NCBI RefSeq assembly: GCF_003003005.1
Contig: NZ_PVTR01000005.1
Location: 1 to 64,000 of the forward strand
Length of the DNA: 64,000 nt
From: Mongoliibacter ruber
Lineage (GTDB): Bacteria > Bacteroidota > Bacteroidia > Cytophagales > Cyclobacteriaceae
Direction: 5' to 3'
Shown: positions 47,701 to 55,397 of the stretch, one piece after another
Numbering within the stretch: the first letter of the stretch is position 1
How the letters are laid out: each line of letters starts with the position of its first letter
Program-made: the position numbers and the translations under genes
The notes under the pieces: generated by a model
What the model was told of the DNA's origin: nothing
What the model saw: the letters and a program-made list of their open reading frames with translations, nothing else
Database searches by the model: none

Positions 47701-47783
47701 ACTTTTCCACTCACGGAACCTGTTTGGCTGAAGCCATGAGAACACCAAGCCAATGCAAGCAAAAAACTTAACACATGTTTCAT
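44703..47783 (-). CDS. susC: SusC/RagA TonB-dependent outer-membrane receptor
   Basis: 1026 residues. A signal peptide (1-19, ending GFSQ) precedes a carboxypeptidase-D-like domain (about 22-98). The TonB box and plug begin near EVIVVGYGT, with NIRIRGIGTF and DPLILVDGV in the plug. The barrel continues to the end, finishing GGVNFRF. It imports oligosaccharides using TonB energy. It is the first gene of the locus; the regulator gene is divergent with about 245 bases between starts. Confidence 0.96.
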   Translation of the reverse strand: MKHVLSFLLALAWCSHGFSQTGSVSGKVFDEEGIPIPGVSILKVGTSTGTITDLDGAFEINASQGDELRLTYVGFQAKIIKVSSSMPIEVRLESELTSLGEVIVVGYGTATKKELTGAVSQVKGESITKMNMPRVDQALQGKIAGVNITTNSGAPGGTSNIRIRGIGTFGDNDPLILVDGVIYDAAGLNALNPNDIESVNVLKDGTAGIYGVRAANGVILIETKKGKLNSKANVDLSAYYGVQQTARQLDLLNASQYALLKNEAFVAGGQTAPFANPNLGVGTDWQNAVFQEAPIQEYNLTMTGGSEKTSYSIGGSYFAQEGIVGGPKASFERYNARINFTTELAPKVRLTNVLLYTHEQSSGIAQGGIGSVLFNAVNAYPTEPITIGDRFSYLDRVNDIINPVAQLENTYNQTLVNKLVGKEEITYDINPHFSLTGRAGYNFALVDSKAFNPLVWYGTGKFANTARNESLDPVIINIGELDVERGASVNESRNTFLDYNFEAFLNYNRVFKEDHRVKGMVGVSYLGNRSLGLNGIGFNIPNNDLELADISANQAPGGFLNNVGSFQARQRLSSVFIRGEYDYQGRYLFSAVMRRDGSTNFGPNNRIGYFPAVSGAWLISEESFFNVDFIDFLKLRTSFGISGNDQIGLFRYRGLLNGLGRYVFDGLITNGAAIGTSSNPDLKWETTYQTNIGLDFTLFKMIDFTANYFIKDTRDLLFQPEVSALLGSYGAGGAPPVVNAGNVTNRGLELELGYATQRPRGVNFRVDYNITFIKNEVTKVPEGFDFIPGAGFGVGGNIVSRFEKGFPIGYFVGYQTDGIFQTQEQVSTNPVAQSGARPGDLRYVDQNGDGVISFGNDNDRTFVGSPIPDFIMGLNLGADFRGFDISANVYAAIGQDIIRNYERQQPFANQLAYNLDRWTGPGTSNTVPRLTTGQTRNTVFSDFYVEDGSFVRLRNVQLGYTLPRTLTERLKIQSMRFYVAANNLVTLTNYMGFDPDVGASNPLFAGVDNGVYPQARTIMGGVNFRF

Positions 47784-47811
47784 TTATTTTGGATTTAATT
47801 GCTCGCACAAT

Positions 47812-47828
47812 CTTGAAATATATTCAAG
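47812..47828 (-). promoter_or_regulatory. candidate operator upstream of susC
   Basis: CTTGAA-ATATA-TTCAAG forms a 17-base inverted repeat 29 bases upstream of the susC ATG. On the minus strand its centre includes TATATTTC, close to a -7 element. It could be a binding site for the divergent regulator; this is inference from position and symmetry alone. Confidence 0.3.
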
Positions 47829-47972
47829 TCAATCAAAAAATCAGGATACATCAATACTACAACATCAACTCAAAATGAACTTCTCAAAAACTCATCAAAA
47901 GGAATAAAAATTGGCGTTTTAAGTATATTTAAGCGGATTTTAAATAAAACTCATGATCAGACACTTTTTCAA

Positions 47973-48005
47973 ATTGACTACAACAAAAAATATTTAGTAC
48001 CTTCA
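47973..48005 (+). promoter_or_regulatory. candidate promoter of the triple-tyrosine regulator
   Basis: ATTG (47973-47976) is followed after 21 bases by TACCTTCA (47998-48005), near the Bacteroidota -33/-7 pattern. A start at ATG 48028 fits; the alternative TTG at 48007 would leave almost no leader. Confidence 0.4.
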
Positions 48006-48027
48006 ATTGCAAATTTGTAAATCCCAG

Positions 48028-50892
48028 ATGAGAAATCTTATTGCTTGTTTTTTGACACTGTTGACCTTCGCCTCCTCCAAGGGACAAGAGGTAGAATTTG
48101 GCTTGCCATTCAGTAAGTATTATTCCAGCCAAGATTATAATGGGGGGATTCAGAATTATGGTTTTGCTCAGAATGAATCCGGACTGATCTATGTGGCCAA
48201 CAATTTTGGAATGTTAGAATATGATGGTACAAAATGGAACAGGTATTCACTCCCAAACAGTACCAAGATCAGGGATATTGTCATTGATGAAGAAAACAGG
48301 ATTTTTGCATCTGGCCAAGGAGAATTTGGTTTTTTTGCCCCTAACAGAAATGGCTATCTGACCTTCACCTCCCTTCTCGATAAACTCCCAGAAAACGAAA
48401 GAAACCTGGAGGAAGTCTGGAAAATCTTCCGCCTACACAATTCTATCATATTCTGCACATTCAACCGCTTATTTGTGTTTTCAAAAAACCTTGAACTAGA
48501 GTATGTCATCCAGAGCAACAGCTATTTTGAGGGCTTTTTTTCCTCCAACAATCAGATGATAGTTCAAGAAAAAGGATTGGGACTTAAAAAACTGCAGAAT
48601 CAATCCCTTGAATTATTGGGGAATCCCAAAAGCTTTTCAAATAGCTACATCACTGGATTGGTGTCTACAGGGACAGAGGACAAATTGATTTTCACCCGAG
48701 ATCAGGGGATATTCATACTCAAGGATGCAGAAGCTAAGGTATGGTCTCCAAAAGGCCTTCCCTCTATTAAAAATATCAGTCATGTATTGAGGCTAAAAGA
48801 CGGAAAAATAGCCATAGGAACCCAAAACGATGGGGTCTATGTGATCAATGAAAATGGTCAGTTGTATTTCCACATGGACAAAAGCCGTGGTTTGCAAAAT
48901 AATTCAGTACTCAGCCAATTTGAAGATATCAATGGTAACTTATGGATTGGGCATAACAATGGAGTCTCACTTTTAGAGTTGAGTCTTCCATTCAGGCAAG
49001 TGGATAGATTTTCCAACTTATCAGGTACTGGATATGATGCCAAAGTAAAAGACAACTTTGTGTATTTTGGGACTAATAATGGGGTATCGTATCAGCCCTT
49101 GGACAAAAGTCAAACGCCTAGCTTTATAGATGGCACTGATGGACAAGTATATCAAATCAACAGTATTCAAAACCACCTCCTTGTGGCACATAATGATGGG
49201 GCTTTTGAAATAGCAGGCAATAAATCGGTTCAGCTCACCGATTATCAAGGAGTTTGGAATTTTCAACCCCTCAAAAAATCCCCCAACCACATCATCAGCG
49301 GCACCTATACAGGGCTTATCCTATTTGAAATCAAAAATGGAAAAGTTGAATTTTTGAGGAAATTGGAGGGCTTCGATGAATCTTCACGTATCATCCAACA
49401 AGATGACGAGGGTCATATATGGATGACGCATGGCTACAAAGGCGTTTACAAGTTGAAGCTCTCAGATGATCTTACATCAGTATCTTCTACATTTTATGGG
49501 GTAGAGCAAGGATTGCCAACCAACCTTCTGATCAGTGTTTGGAATATCAATGACCGCTTATTGTTTACTACTGAGTATGGCATATATACTTATAATTCAT
49601 CAAAGGACAGGTTTGAGCGGGATGAGTTTTTTAGACCTTATTTTGGTGATGAATTCTTAATTACCAGTCTTTTGGAAGACCCACTGGGCAATATTTTTTA
49701 TATAGGAGAGCAAGAAGTTGGGGTTTTGGAAAAACAAATCAATGGAACCTATCTAAAAAACCATCAAATTTTCAATAAGGTCATCCCCTATTTGAATGAT
49801 GACCTCCAGAATATTTCACTTATAAGAGGAAATGAAGCCCTATTTGCTGCAAATGATGGGTTTATTTGGTTTAAACTTGAAAGAAATATCCAATTATTTT
49901 CTTCGGCATTTCCTACACTTATCCGTTCGGTTTTCCAAACTGGGTCTTCAGATTCTCTGATTTTTACCAGAAACCATCTCCAAGTCTCCCACAGCCCCAT
50001 CAAATTGCCCTATGAAAATGCAGACCTCAGGTTTGAAGTGACACACCCCACCCCCAACCAAGAGAGCGATGTCATGTTCCAGTTCTGGCTTCAAGGCTTT
50101 GAAGAGGGTTTTGGGGAATGGACTACCAAACGCGATAAGGCCTATACCAACCTCAGAGAAGGCAAATACACATTTCATGTGAAAAGCAGAGACCTGTTTG
50201 GGAATGAAGGAAAACAGGACAGCTTTGATTTTGAAGTCTTGCCTCCTTGGTACCGCTCTATTGCTGCCTATTTCATCTATTTTGTCCTGTCCGTAATCGC
50301 CCTATTTTACACCTATAAATCAGTGGAAAAACGGTATCAGAAAAAAACCAAAAGAATCACTGCCGAACAAAGGCGTAAACTGGAAGAAAAAGAATCTGAC
50401 CTGCAGCAATCCCAAAAAGAAATCGAACGCCTTCAAACTGAAAAGCTAGAGTCCGAAATCAAGAGCAAAAACAAGGAGTTGGCCTCTGCTACCATGCATT
50501 TGATCAATAAAAACGGGTTTATCGACCATACCAAGACCCATTTGACTTCGATCATCAAAAAAAGCAAGAATCAGGAAGTAAAAAGTGAGCTTAACAAAGT
50601 AATTCAAAGCATTGAAAAAAACATAAAAGGAGACAAAGAGTGGGAGCAGTTCGAAATTCATTTTGACCAGGTTCACGGAGATTTCATGTCAAGATTCAAA
50701 AAAGCTTACCCTGACCTGAGTCCACAGGAAATCAAACTAAGTGCTTATCTGAGGATGAATCTTTCTTCGAAAGAAATCGCTTACCTGATGAATATCTCTA
50801 CGAGGGGAATCGAAATAGCTCGCTACAGGTTGAGAAAAAAGATTCAATTGGAAAGGCAAGACAACCTTCAGGAATTTATTCTTAAATTCTAG
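48028..50892 (+). CDS. triple-tyrosine propeller transmembrane transcription regulator
   Basis: 954 residues from ATG 48028. A signal peptide (about 1-19) leads a two-component-type propeller (about 20-660). A Y_Y_Y domain (about 670-735) contains FWLQGFEEGFGEWT. One transmembrane helix follows (about 745-765, AAYFIYFVLSVIALFYTY). A Lys/Glu coiled coil (about 775-830) precedes a C-terminal LuxR-type helix-turn-helix (about 890-945, LSPQEIKLSAYLRMNLSSKE then IAYLMNIS). No histidine kinase domain is present, so it is a one-component regulator that should sense glycan in the periplasm and bind DNA inside. Divergent from susC. Confidence 0.9.
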   Translation: MRNLIACFLTLLTFASSKGQEVEFGLPFSKYYSSQDYNGGIQNYGFAQNESGLIYVANNFGMLEYDGTKWNRYSLPNSTKIRDIVIDEENRIFASGQGEFGFFAPNRNGYLTFTSLLDKLPENERNLEEVWKIFRLHNSIIFCTFNRLFVFSKNLELEYVIQSNSYFEGFFSSNNQMIVQEKGLGLKKLQNQSLELLGNPKSFSNSYITGLVSTGTEDKLIFTRDQGIFILKDAEAKVWSPKGLPSIKNISHVLRLKDGKIAIGTQNDGVYVINENGQLYFHMDKSRGLQNNSVLSQFEDINGNLWIGHNNGVSLLELSLPFRQVDRFSNLSGTGYDAKVKDNFVYFGTNNGVSYQPLDKSQTPSFIDGTDGQVYQINSIQNHLLVAHNDGAFEIAGNKSVQLTDYQGVWNFQPLKKSPNHIISGTYTGLILFEIKNGKVEFLRKLEGFDESSRIIQQDDEGHIWMTHGYKGVYKLKLSDDLTSVSSTFYGVEQGLPTNLLISVWNINDRLLFTTEYGIYTYNSSKDRFERDEFFRPYFGDEFLITSLLEDPLGNIFYIGEQEVGVLEKQINGTYLKNHQIFNKVIPYLNDDLQNISLIRGNEALFAANDGFIWFKLERNIQLFSSAFPTLIRSVFQTGSSDSLIFTRNHLQVSHSPIKLPYENADLRFEVTHPTPNQESDVMFQFWLQGFEEGFGEWTTKRDKAYTNLREGKYTFHVKSRDLFGNEGKQDSFDFEVLPPWYRSIAAYFIYFVLSVIALFYTYKSVEKRYQKKTKRITAEQRRKLEEKESDLQQSQKEIERLQTEKLESEIKSKNKELASATMHLINKNGFIDHTKTHLTSIIKKSKNQEVKSELNKVIQSIEKNIKGDKEWEQFEIHFDQVHGDFMSRFKKAYPDLSPQEIKLSAYLRMNLSSKEIAYLMNISTRGIEIARYRLRKKIQLERQDNLQEFILKF

Positions 50893-50997
50893 AAGGTAAT
50901 CACCTCTTTTAATTCAAAAGCCAAAAATAAGAAAACCTTTTCTGCCAGCTAAACTTAGTTGGAGAAAAGGTAAAATGGAAAAGGCAGATTAGTAACA

Positions 50998-51849
50998 CTA
51001 TTGAAAGGTCTGTTCTTGTTGCACAAATGTTAATTCACTTTTTTCAGTTACCTTTTTATATTCCTGATAAAGCAAGACAATCAAGGAGATTTCAAAAATT
51101 GTCAAGAATATAAGTCCGGGAATTGCGAAAATGACGGTCATGAAACTGATACCTGTGACCATACCCAAAGCGCCAACAATGATATAAGTGGGGCCTTTTT
51201 CCTTTGAAAGATGAAGAAAGCTTGTAGCAAACAAGACATACACGACACCTGAAATAAGTGATCTTAGCAAGAGGCTAGAGACGATGTCTATCCCCATCCA
51301 ATAAGTCACTACATCTTCGATCACAAATACTACGGTCAGAATCATCAGGAAGATCGACATGACTTTCATTAGCAGGTTTGAAAAAGATTCTCCAAGTTTA
51401 TAAAATCCCAATGAAAAAGCCACAAACAACACCGAAACTGATATTTTTAGGAAAGTGTACAAATATCCAAATCCAATCGGAAAGCCTTTCTTATCTATAA
51501 GAAGCTGCACATCTAAAAAAGATTCTACCATAGCTAGCGCTATATAAATAATGCCGGCGATAAAAGAAATCCTCAGCCAAGAATTAAGGTTACTTAGTTG
51601 GGATTCTTCTTCCTTCTCCATTTCAAGATTTTTTACTTCTTCTGGCTTGACTTCCAATACTTCCAAAATAGCCTTAACAGTAAAAGACCTTGGGGTCACT
51701 TCCCCAGCTTCAATCCTTTGAATAGTGCGCACATTAATATTGCAACGCTCCACCAATTCTTCTTGGGTCAATCCTTTGGCCTTTCTCCATTCCAGGATTT
51801 TCTGGCCTAATAGCGGTTGTTTCATGTTCATGAGATTTTGTTTGACCAT
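50998..51849 (-). CDS. XRE-family regulator with membrane domain
   Basis: 283 residues (possible starts 51849, 51831 and 51825; the last gives the common MKQPLLGQKI beginning). The N-terminal HTH (about 10-65) has GLTQEELVERCNINVRTIQR. After a charged linker (EEVKNLEMEKEEESQ) come about six hydrophobic segments (about 92-260). Such a protein would couple a membrane signal to DNA binding; the target is unknown. It stands alone downstream of the regulator gene. Confidence 0.85.
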   Translation of the reverse strand: MVKQNLMNMKQPLLGQKILEWRKAKGLTQEELVERCNINVRTIQRIEAGEVTPRSFTVKAILEVLEVKPEEVKNLEMEKEEESQLSNLNSWLRISFIAGIIYIALAMVESFLDVQLLIDKKGFPIGFGYLYTFLKISVSVLFVAFSLGFYKLGESFSNLLMKVMSIFLMILTVVFVIEDVVTYWMGIDIVSSLLLRSLISGVVYVLFATSFLHLSKEKGPTYIIVGALGMVTGISFMTVIFAIPGLIFLTIFEISLIVLLYQEYKKVTEKSELTFVQQEQTFQ

Positions 51850-51927
51850 GGCAAGTTGGATTGATTTTTACAAATATAGCCCGAAAAAAGGGAGGATTTC
51901 ACCCGACATTTAGACGACATTTGGTTT

Positions 51928-52005
51928 AGAGGCGAGAAATTAGAGGCGAGAGGCTAGAACATAAACCATTGACAGATATGAGTATTGAGGTTTTCAAAAC
52001 CTCAA
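51928..52005. repeat. purine repeat and palindromic dispersed repeat
   Basis: AGAGGCGAGAAATTAGAGGC and its continuation (51928-51956) resemble the purine repeats at 32871 and 32981. TTGAGGTTTT-C-AAAACCTCAA (51985-52005) is a perfect palindrome of the AGGTnnn family clustered at 61126-61364. Both lie in the about 200-base gap between the XRE and TPR genes. Confidence 0.55.
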
Positions 52006-52047
52006 AGTCTTTAAAGTAAAATTAAAAAAAGCAATCTGGTCTCCGAA

Positions 52048-52878
52048 TCAATAAAACCCTGATTGCTCCTCAGTTAATATTGTACTCAAATATATTTTAT
52101 CCATTGGAGGTTGGTAAGGATCATTCATTTTCAAACCTAGGGCATAAAGTGATTTGGATTTTTCCAAATGCTCAATATACTTTTCTTTTTGATCGAGTTT
52201 TTTAAATACCAGGGCCAAATAATACCTATTTTCTGCTATATCATTGAATGCTTGTTGCTTTTCAAAACACTCCTTGGCCATATGCAATTCGCCTTGTTCA
52301 GCATACATTATCCCAAGATGAATATAATCAAATATCCCCATCATGTAATCAGGTTCTCGGTGTCTTTTTAAGATGGTTTCAATTGCTTTAGACCTATCTC
52401 CAAGCGCTTTGTAACATAAGGCCAAAACAATATCCAAATGATATTGACCATTAGCTGTATATCCCATATCATTATTCATGACTTTTTTTAAGAGCAAACA
52501 ATCCTCTAATGCTCCTTTATAATCTCTAAAAAACTGGAACCTACAACCTGCTCTGTAGCCAAGGTATGTAACTGTATCGTATTCTACAGCTTTGTCTATG
52601 AGCTTTTTCCAATTGATAAAATCTCCTGATTTAAGGTAAGAAACAGACTTTGCCCGATAAGGCAAAGCCCACGTAGGATCCATGTCCATCACTCTATCAT
52701 ACACCTCATGAAATTCTTTACTAAACTGATAGAATTCACTGGCCTTATTTGCCTCAAGGCAAGCTTGATACCTAACCATATTACCCTGCTCTTTGAACCA
52801 TAGACAATTGTATTGTGCTTGGGCAACTTTACTGAAAAAAAACAATGATAAAATAAAAACAAGGCGTCTTAACTCCAT
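52048..52878 (-). CDS. secreted tetratricopeptide-repeat protein
   Basis: 276 residues. A signal peptide (about 1-21, ending AQAQ) leads helical repeats of TPR length. Several units are visible, such as YRAGCRFQFFRDYKGALEDC and DYIHLGIMYAEQGELHMAKE. No enzyme motif is seen. Function is unknown; periplasmic scaffolding is plausible for the family. The next gene downstream in transcription is the XRE-family gene at 50998. Confidence 0.78.
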   Translation of the reverse strand: MELRRLVFILSLFFFSKVAQAQYNCLWFKEQGNMVRYQACLEANKASEFYQFSKEFHEVYDRVMDMDPTWALPYRAKSVSYLKSGDFINWKKLIDKAVEYDTVTYLGYRAGCRFQFFRDYKGALEDCLLLKKVMNNDMGYTANGQYHLDIVLALCYKALGDRSKAIETILKRHREPDYMMGIFDYIHLGIMYAEQGELHMAKECFEKQQAFNDIAENRYYLALVFKKLDQKEKYIEHLEKSKSLYALGLKMNDPYQPPMDKIYLSTILTEEQSGFY

Positions 52879-52930
52879 GCTAAATTAATTTGGTGGCAAC
52901 CGTGATTGGATTCTGATATTTATATAATAT

Positions 52931-53437
52931 TTATGGAAGTATTTCCGCAATAGACCCATTTTCAATTTTGAAAATCAAATACTGATAGTAATCGAGACCC
53001 TTTTCCTCATCTTCATATCCTATCCATCCTTTTAGTTTTTTTGTCAATTCGAGGATTTGATTGGAAATTGATGTATCAAATGGCCTTTCATCGTAATTTT
53101 CATCAGATTCAATAATCCTAAATCTGCCTGTTTGCCAATGACAATTGACTATAAATCGAATCCTAATCCATCCAGATTCATCAATAGATATTGGCTGATA
53201 GTGTTCTTTAAAGTAATCGTAAATGGCAATCCTTCCACCTTCATATTTATCAGAATCTCCAAAATTGAAATATTGTAATACGGCATCCTCTTCTCCGCAT
53301 AATTCAAACCCAACATCATCTAAATTTGAATCTGCTGGAATATCTCCTATCCATCTTAAATACTCATGTTGGGTATCCTTTTCGGTTTTACAAGAAAAAA
53401 CAGCAAAAATGAGTGGCAAAAATTTGACAAAACGCAT
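52931..53437 (-). CDS. lipoprotein with a TonB C-terminal-like domain
   Basis: 168 residues from ATG 53437 (an upstream TTG is rejected). A lipoprotein signal ends AVFSC. Residues about 90-168 carry GWIRIRFIVNCHWQTGRFRI and a following SNQILELTKKLKGWIGYE, the look of the TonB C-terminal fold of Bacteroidota lipoproteins. There is no N-terminal transmembrane/proline region, so it is not a full TonB. It lies just upstream of the TPR gene on the same strand, with a 50-base gap. Role unknown. Confidence 0.72.
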   Translation of the reverse strand: MRFVKFLPLIFAVFSCKTEKDTQHEYLRWIGDIPADSNLDDVGFELCGEEDAVLQYFNFGDSDKYEGGRIAIYDYFKEHYQPISIDESGWIRIRFIVNCHWQTGRFRIIESDENYDERPFDTSISNQILELTKKLKGWIGYEDEEKGLDYYQYLIFKIENGSIAEILP

Positions 53438-54123
53438 AAGTAACAATTTAACTAGAAACAAAGTAACTAAATTATAGCGATACTTTCAGGTTTAATTTCC
53501 TCGTTTCAACTTTCAGTGACCTACAACTGGAGTAACAAATGAAAGCAAATACAAGATGCATTTAAATGTATTTTTACTTGTACATAAACCAACAAAAACA
53601 CACTTTAATTGTCCATAATTCACAATAATGTATAAATTAAATTTTCTTTAAATTCGATAATTTAAATTCTAAATATTTAATTTAAGTCGAAATAAATATT
53701 TTTACTACAGTAAATAATTAAAATTTTTATAAATATATTTTTTTTAAAAAAAGTATTATGTCTTATTTTTACAAGTATATAAAATTTTTAACTAATCCTT
53801 TTTAAGATGGGAAACTAGGAGGAGAGTGAAAGCAAAAGTTTGGTCTACAAACTACAGAACCCATGCAACAGTAGGTTTTCAAACGGAATCACAAGGAAGA
53901 ACATCGCGCATTTAATGGAGATTTAAAACTGATGAGATTTCAATTTCTTTATGGCCTAGTGCTTTCTATCCGCTTCCTTACGCTTTAGAGGAATTAATAA
54001 CAGTCAAATTTATATCCCCTTTAAAATAGACCCATGGTTTTATGTAAGTGGTAACAGATTGAAGTGCCCTACATCACACATTCAGCCTCAGGTATAGAAT
54101 GGGAAAAAAGAAAGAAAAAAAAT
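53438..54123. other. AT-rich intergenic stretch
   Basis: About 690 bases separate two divergently facing genes. Positions about 53630-53770 are almost entirely A and T, with runs such as TTTTTTTTAAAAAAA. No frame of convincing length or codon use was seen; the longest ATG frame in 53800-54060 is under 20 codons. It probably holds promoters for the flanking divergent genes. Confidence 0.5.
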
Positions 54124-54918
54124 ATGAAACTGACATTATTTCTTTTGACTTGTATGATTACAGTTTTGAATATGGATCGAATCCATGCTCAAAGTAATTT
54201 TTCTATCGGTATCGACGCAGGAGTAAGGATTGAAAAACCAAGCTTTAACGACCCAAAGGGCTATGTCATTCGAAACCTATTGCCAAACAACCCTTATGGA
54301 ATCTCTGCTACCTATCAAGCCAACGAAAAATGGGGATTTGAATTGGGCTTGTATAGAATTGGCTTTTACAGGGATGCAAACGTTTATTACAACGAACCTG
54401 GATACCGACCAATTGTCAGACACGGGAGTTTTGGATCCCCATTTCTATCTACCCTTCAAATCCCAGCTAGAGTAATATATGGGACTGGCTTAGGATTTAG
54501 CAAGTTTAGCTTCAATGTATTTTCAGGCTTAAACCTCTATCATCAAGTTCACCCTTCTGATTTTTTTGGTGTCACTTCAGGTCCTGGCACACCTGTCTCA
54601 CCTGATGGCGCACCGGAATTAAGGTTTGTATCAACAGGTCGTGTAATTGAAAGAACATCTGTAGGAATAGAGGCTGGATTGGAATTGAAATATCTACTTT
54701 CAAATTCCTTTTCTCTCGCATATAGGTTCTCTGGTATATTGGGCACAAGAGACAAAATCTTCAATGAGGGATCATATTACTTAGTAGAAAATCCCCAAGA
54801 TGTCTACTCTTTTGATTATGTTCAAAATGGAACCGCTTTAGTTCATATACTATCGATCAGGTACAGAATACCCAAAAAGAGAGTACCTGAAGCTAATAGG
54901 TATTTTGATGGGTATTGA
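54124..54918 (+). CDS. outer-membrane beta-barrel-like protein
   Basis: 264 residues from ATG 54124 (a longer in-frame start at 54064 lacks a plausible signal). A signal peptide ends in RIHAQ (about residue 22). The rest alternates short beta strands with loops (for example GISATYQANEKWGFELGLYR and ISIRYRIPKKR). The length suggests an 8-10 strand barrel. I do not recognise a named family. Alone on the plus strand; a perfect palindrome follows and may terminate it. Confidence 0.75.
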   Translation: MKLTLFLLTCMITVLNMDRIHAQSNFSIGIDAGVRIEKPSFNDPKGYVIRNLLPNNPYGISATYQANEKWGFELGLYRIGFYRDANVYYNEPGYRPIVRHGSFGSPFLSTLQIPARVIYGTGLGFSKFSFNVFSGLNLYHQVHPSDFFGVTSGPGTPVSPDGAPELRFVSTGRVIERTSVGIEAGLELKYLLSNSFSLAYRFSGILGTRDKIFNEGSYYLVENPQDVYSFDYVQNGTALVHILSIRYRIPKKRVPEANRYFDGY

Positions 54919-54932
54919 TAATTTACCGATTG

Positions 54933-54958
54933 GTTCCATTCGCCGCGGCGAATGGAAC
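54933..54958. repeat. perfect 26-base palindrome
   Basis: GTTCCATTCGCCG pairs exactly with CGGCGAATGGAAC with no loop. Its 16-base core ATTCGCCGCGGCGAAT recurs as ATTCGCCGAGGTGAAT at 59286-59301, so it belongs to a dispersed family. No T tract follows, so termination is uncertain. Confidence 0.6.
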
Positions 54959-55033
54959 ACAAATATGTGAGTCTATAAACTAAAACATTCAAACCCTAAA
55001 CAGAAAATCATACCCAATTACTCTTCTAATCTT

Positions 55034-55371
55034 TTAATCCAGAGTCCAGAGTTGAAGCTCATGTTTCTGAACAGCATGAATGATCACTGCATCTATCAAG
55101 CCAACCCCCTCATTGATCAAATTAAGGTCATTGGAAAGCATCCCTGCCTCAATAATCAGCAGTGGCTCATCGATCAATGGAACATTCGCCACGAAATCCA
55201 TGATCATGTTAATTTCCTTTTTGCCTTTGCCCCCTGAATCAACTCTGCAAAAATCAGCTCTAAGCTCCAAACTCTACCGTTTTCCAAGATTTCTTGACAA
55301 ATTGAAAAGTACTCTGAGTTCCCTCTCAAATATTCAATTCAGTTTGAGGTATCAAAAACAACTCCTTTCAT
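55034..55371 (-). pseudogene. vapC: decayed PIN-domain toxin gene (vapC-like)
   Basis: Read on the minus strand from ATG 55371, the frame gives MKGVVFDTSN, then TGA at 55341-55339 where Trp is expected, then IEYLRG, the start of a PIN domain. The frame continues to LIFAELIQG, then shifts in or near a GGGGGCAAAGGCAAAAAGG run (about 55216-55234), and resumes as KKEINMIMDFVANVPLIDEP. It continues to GLIDAVIIHAVQKHELQLWT and ends at TAA 55034-55036 where a Lys codon would be expected. At least three lesions make it non-functional. No antitoxin gene was found beside it. Confidence 0.75.
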
Positions 55372-55397
55372 TTTCAATTTATTTCACGAAGTATATT

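Noticed and set aside
55372-55397. Antitoxin gene for the vapC remnant
   Set aside because: Only 26 bases separate it from the lysR stop, and no vapB-like frame is present on either side.
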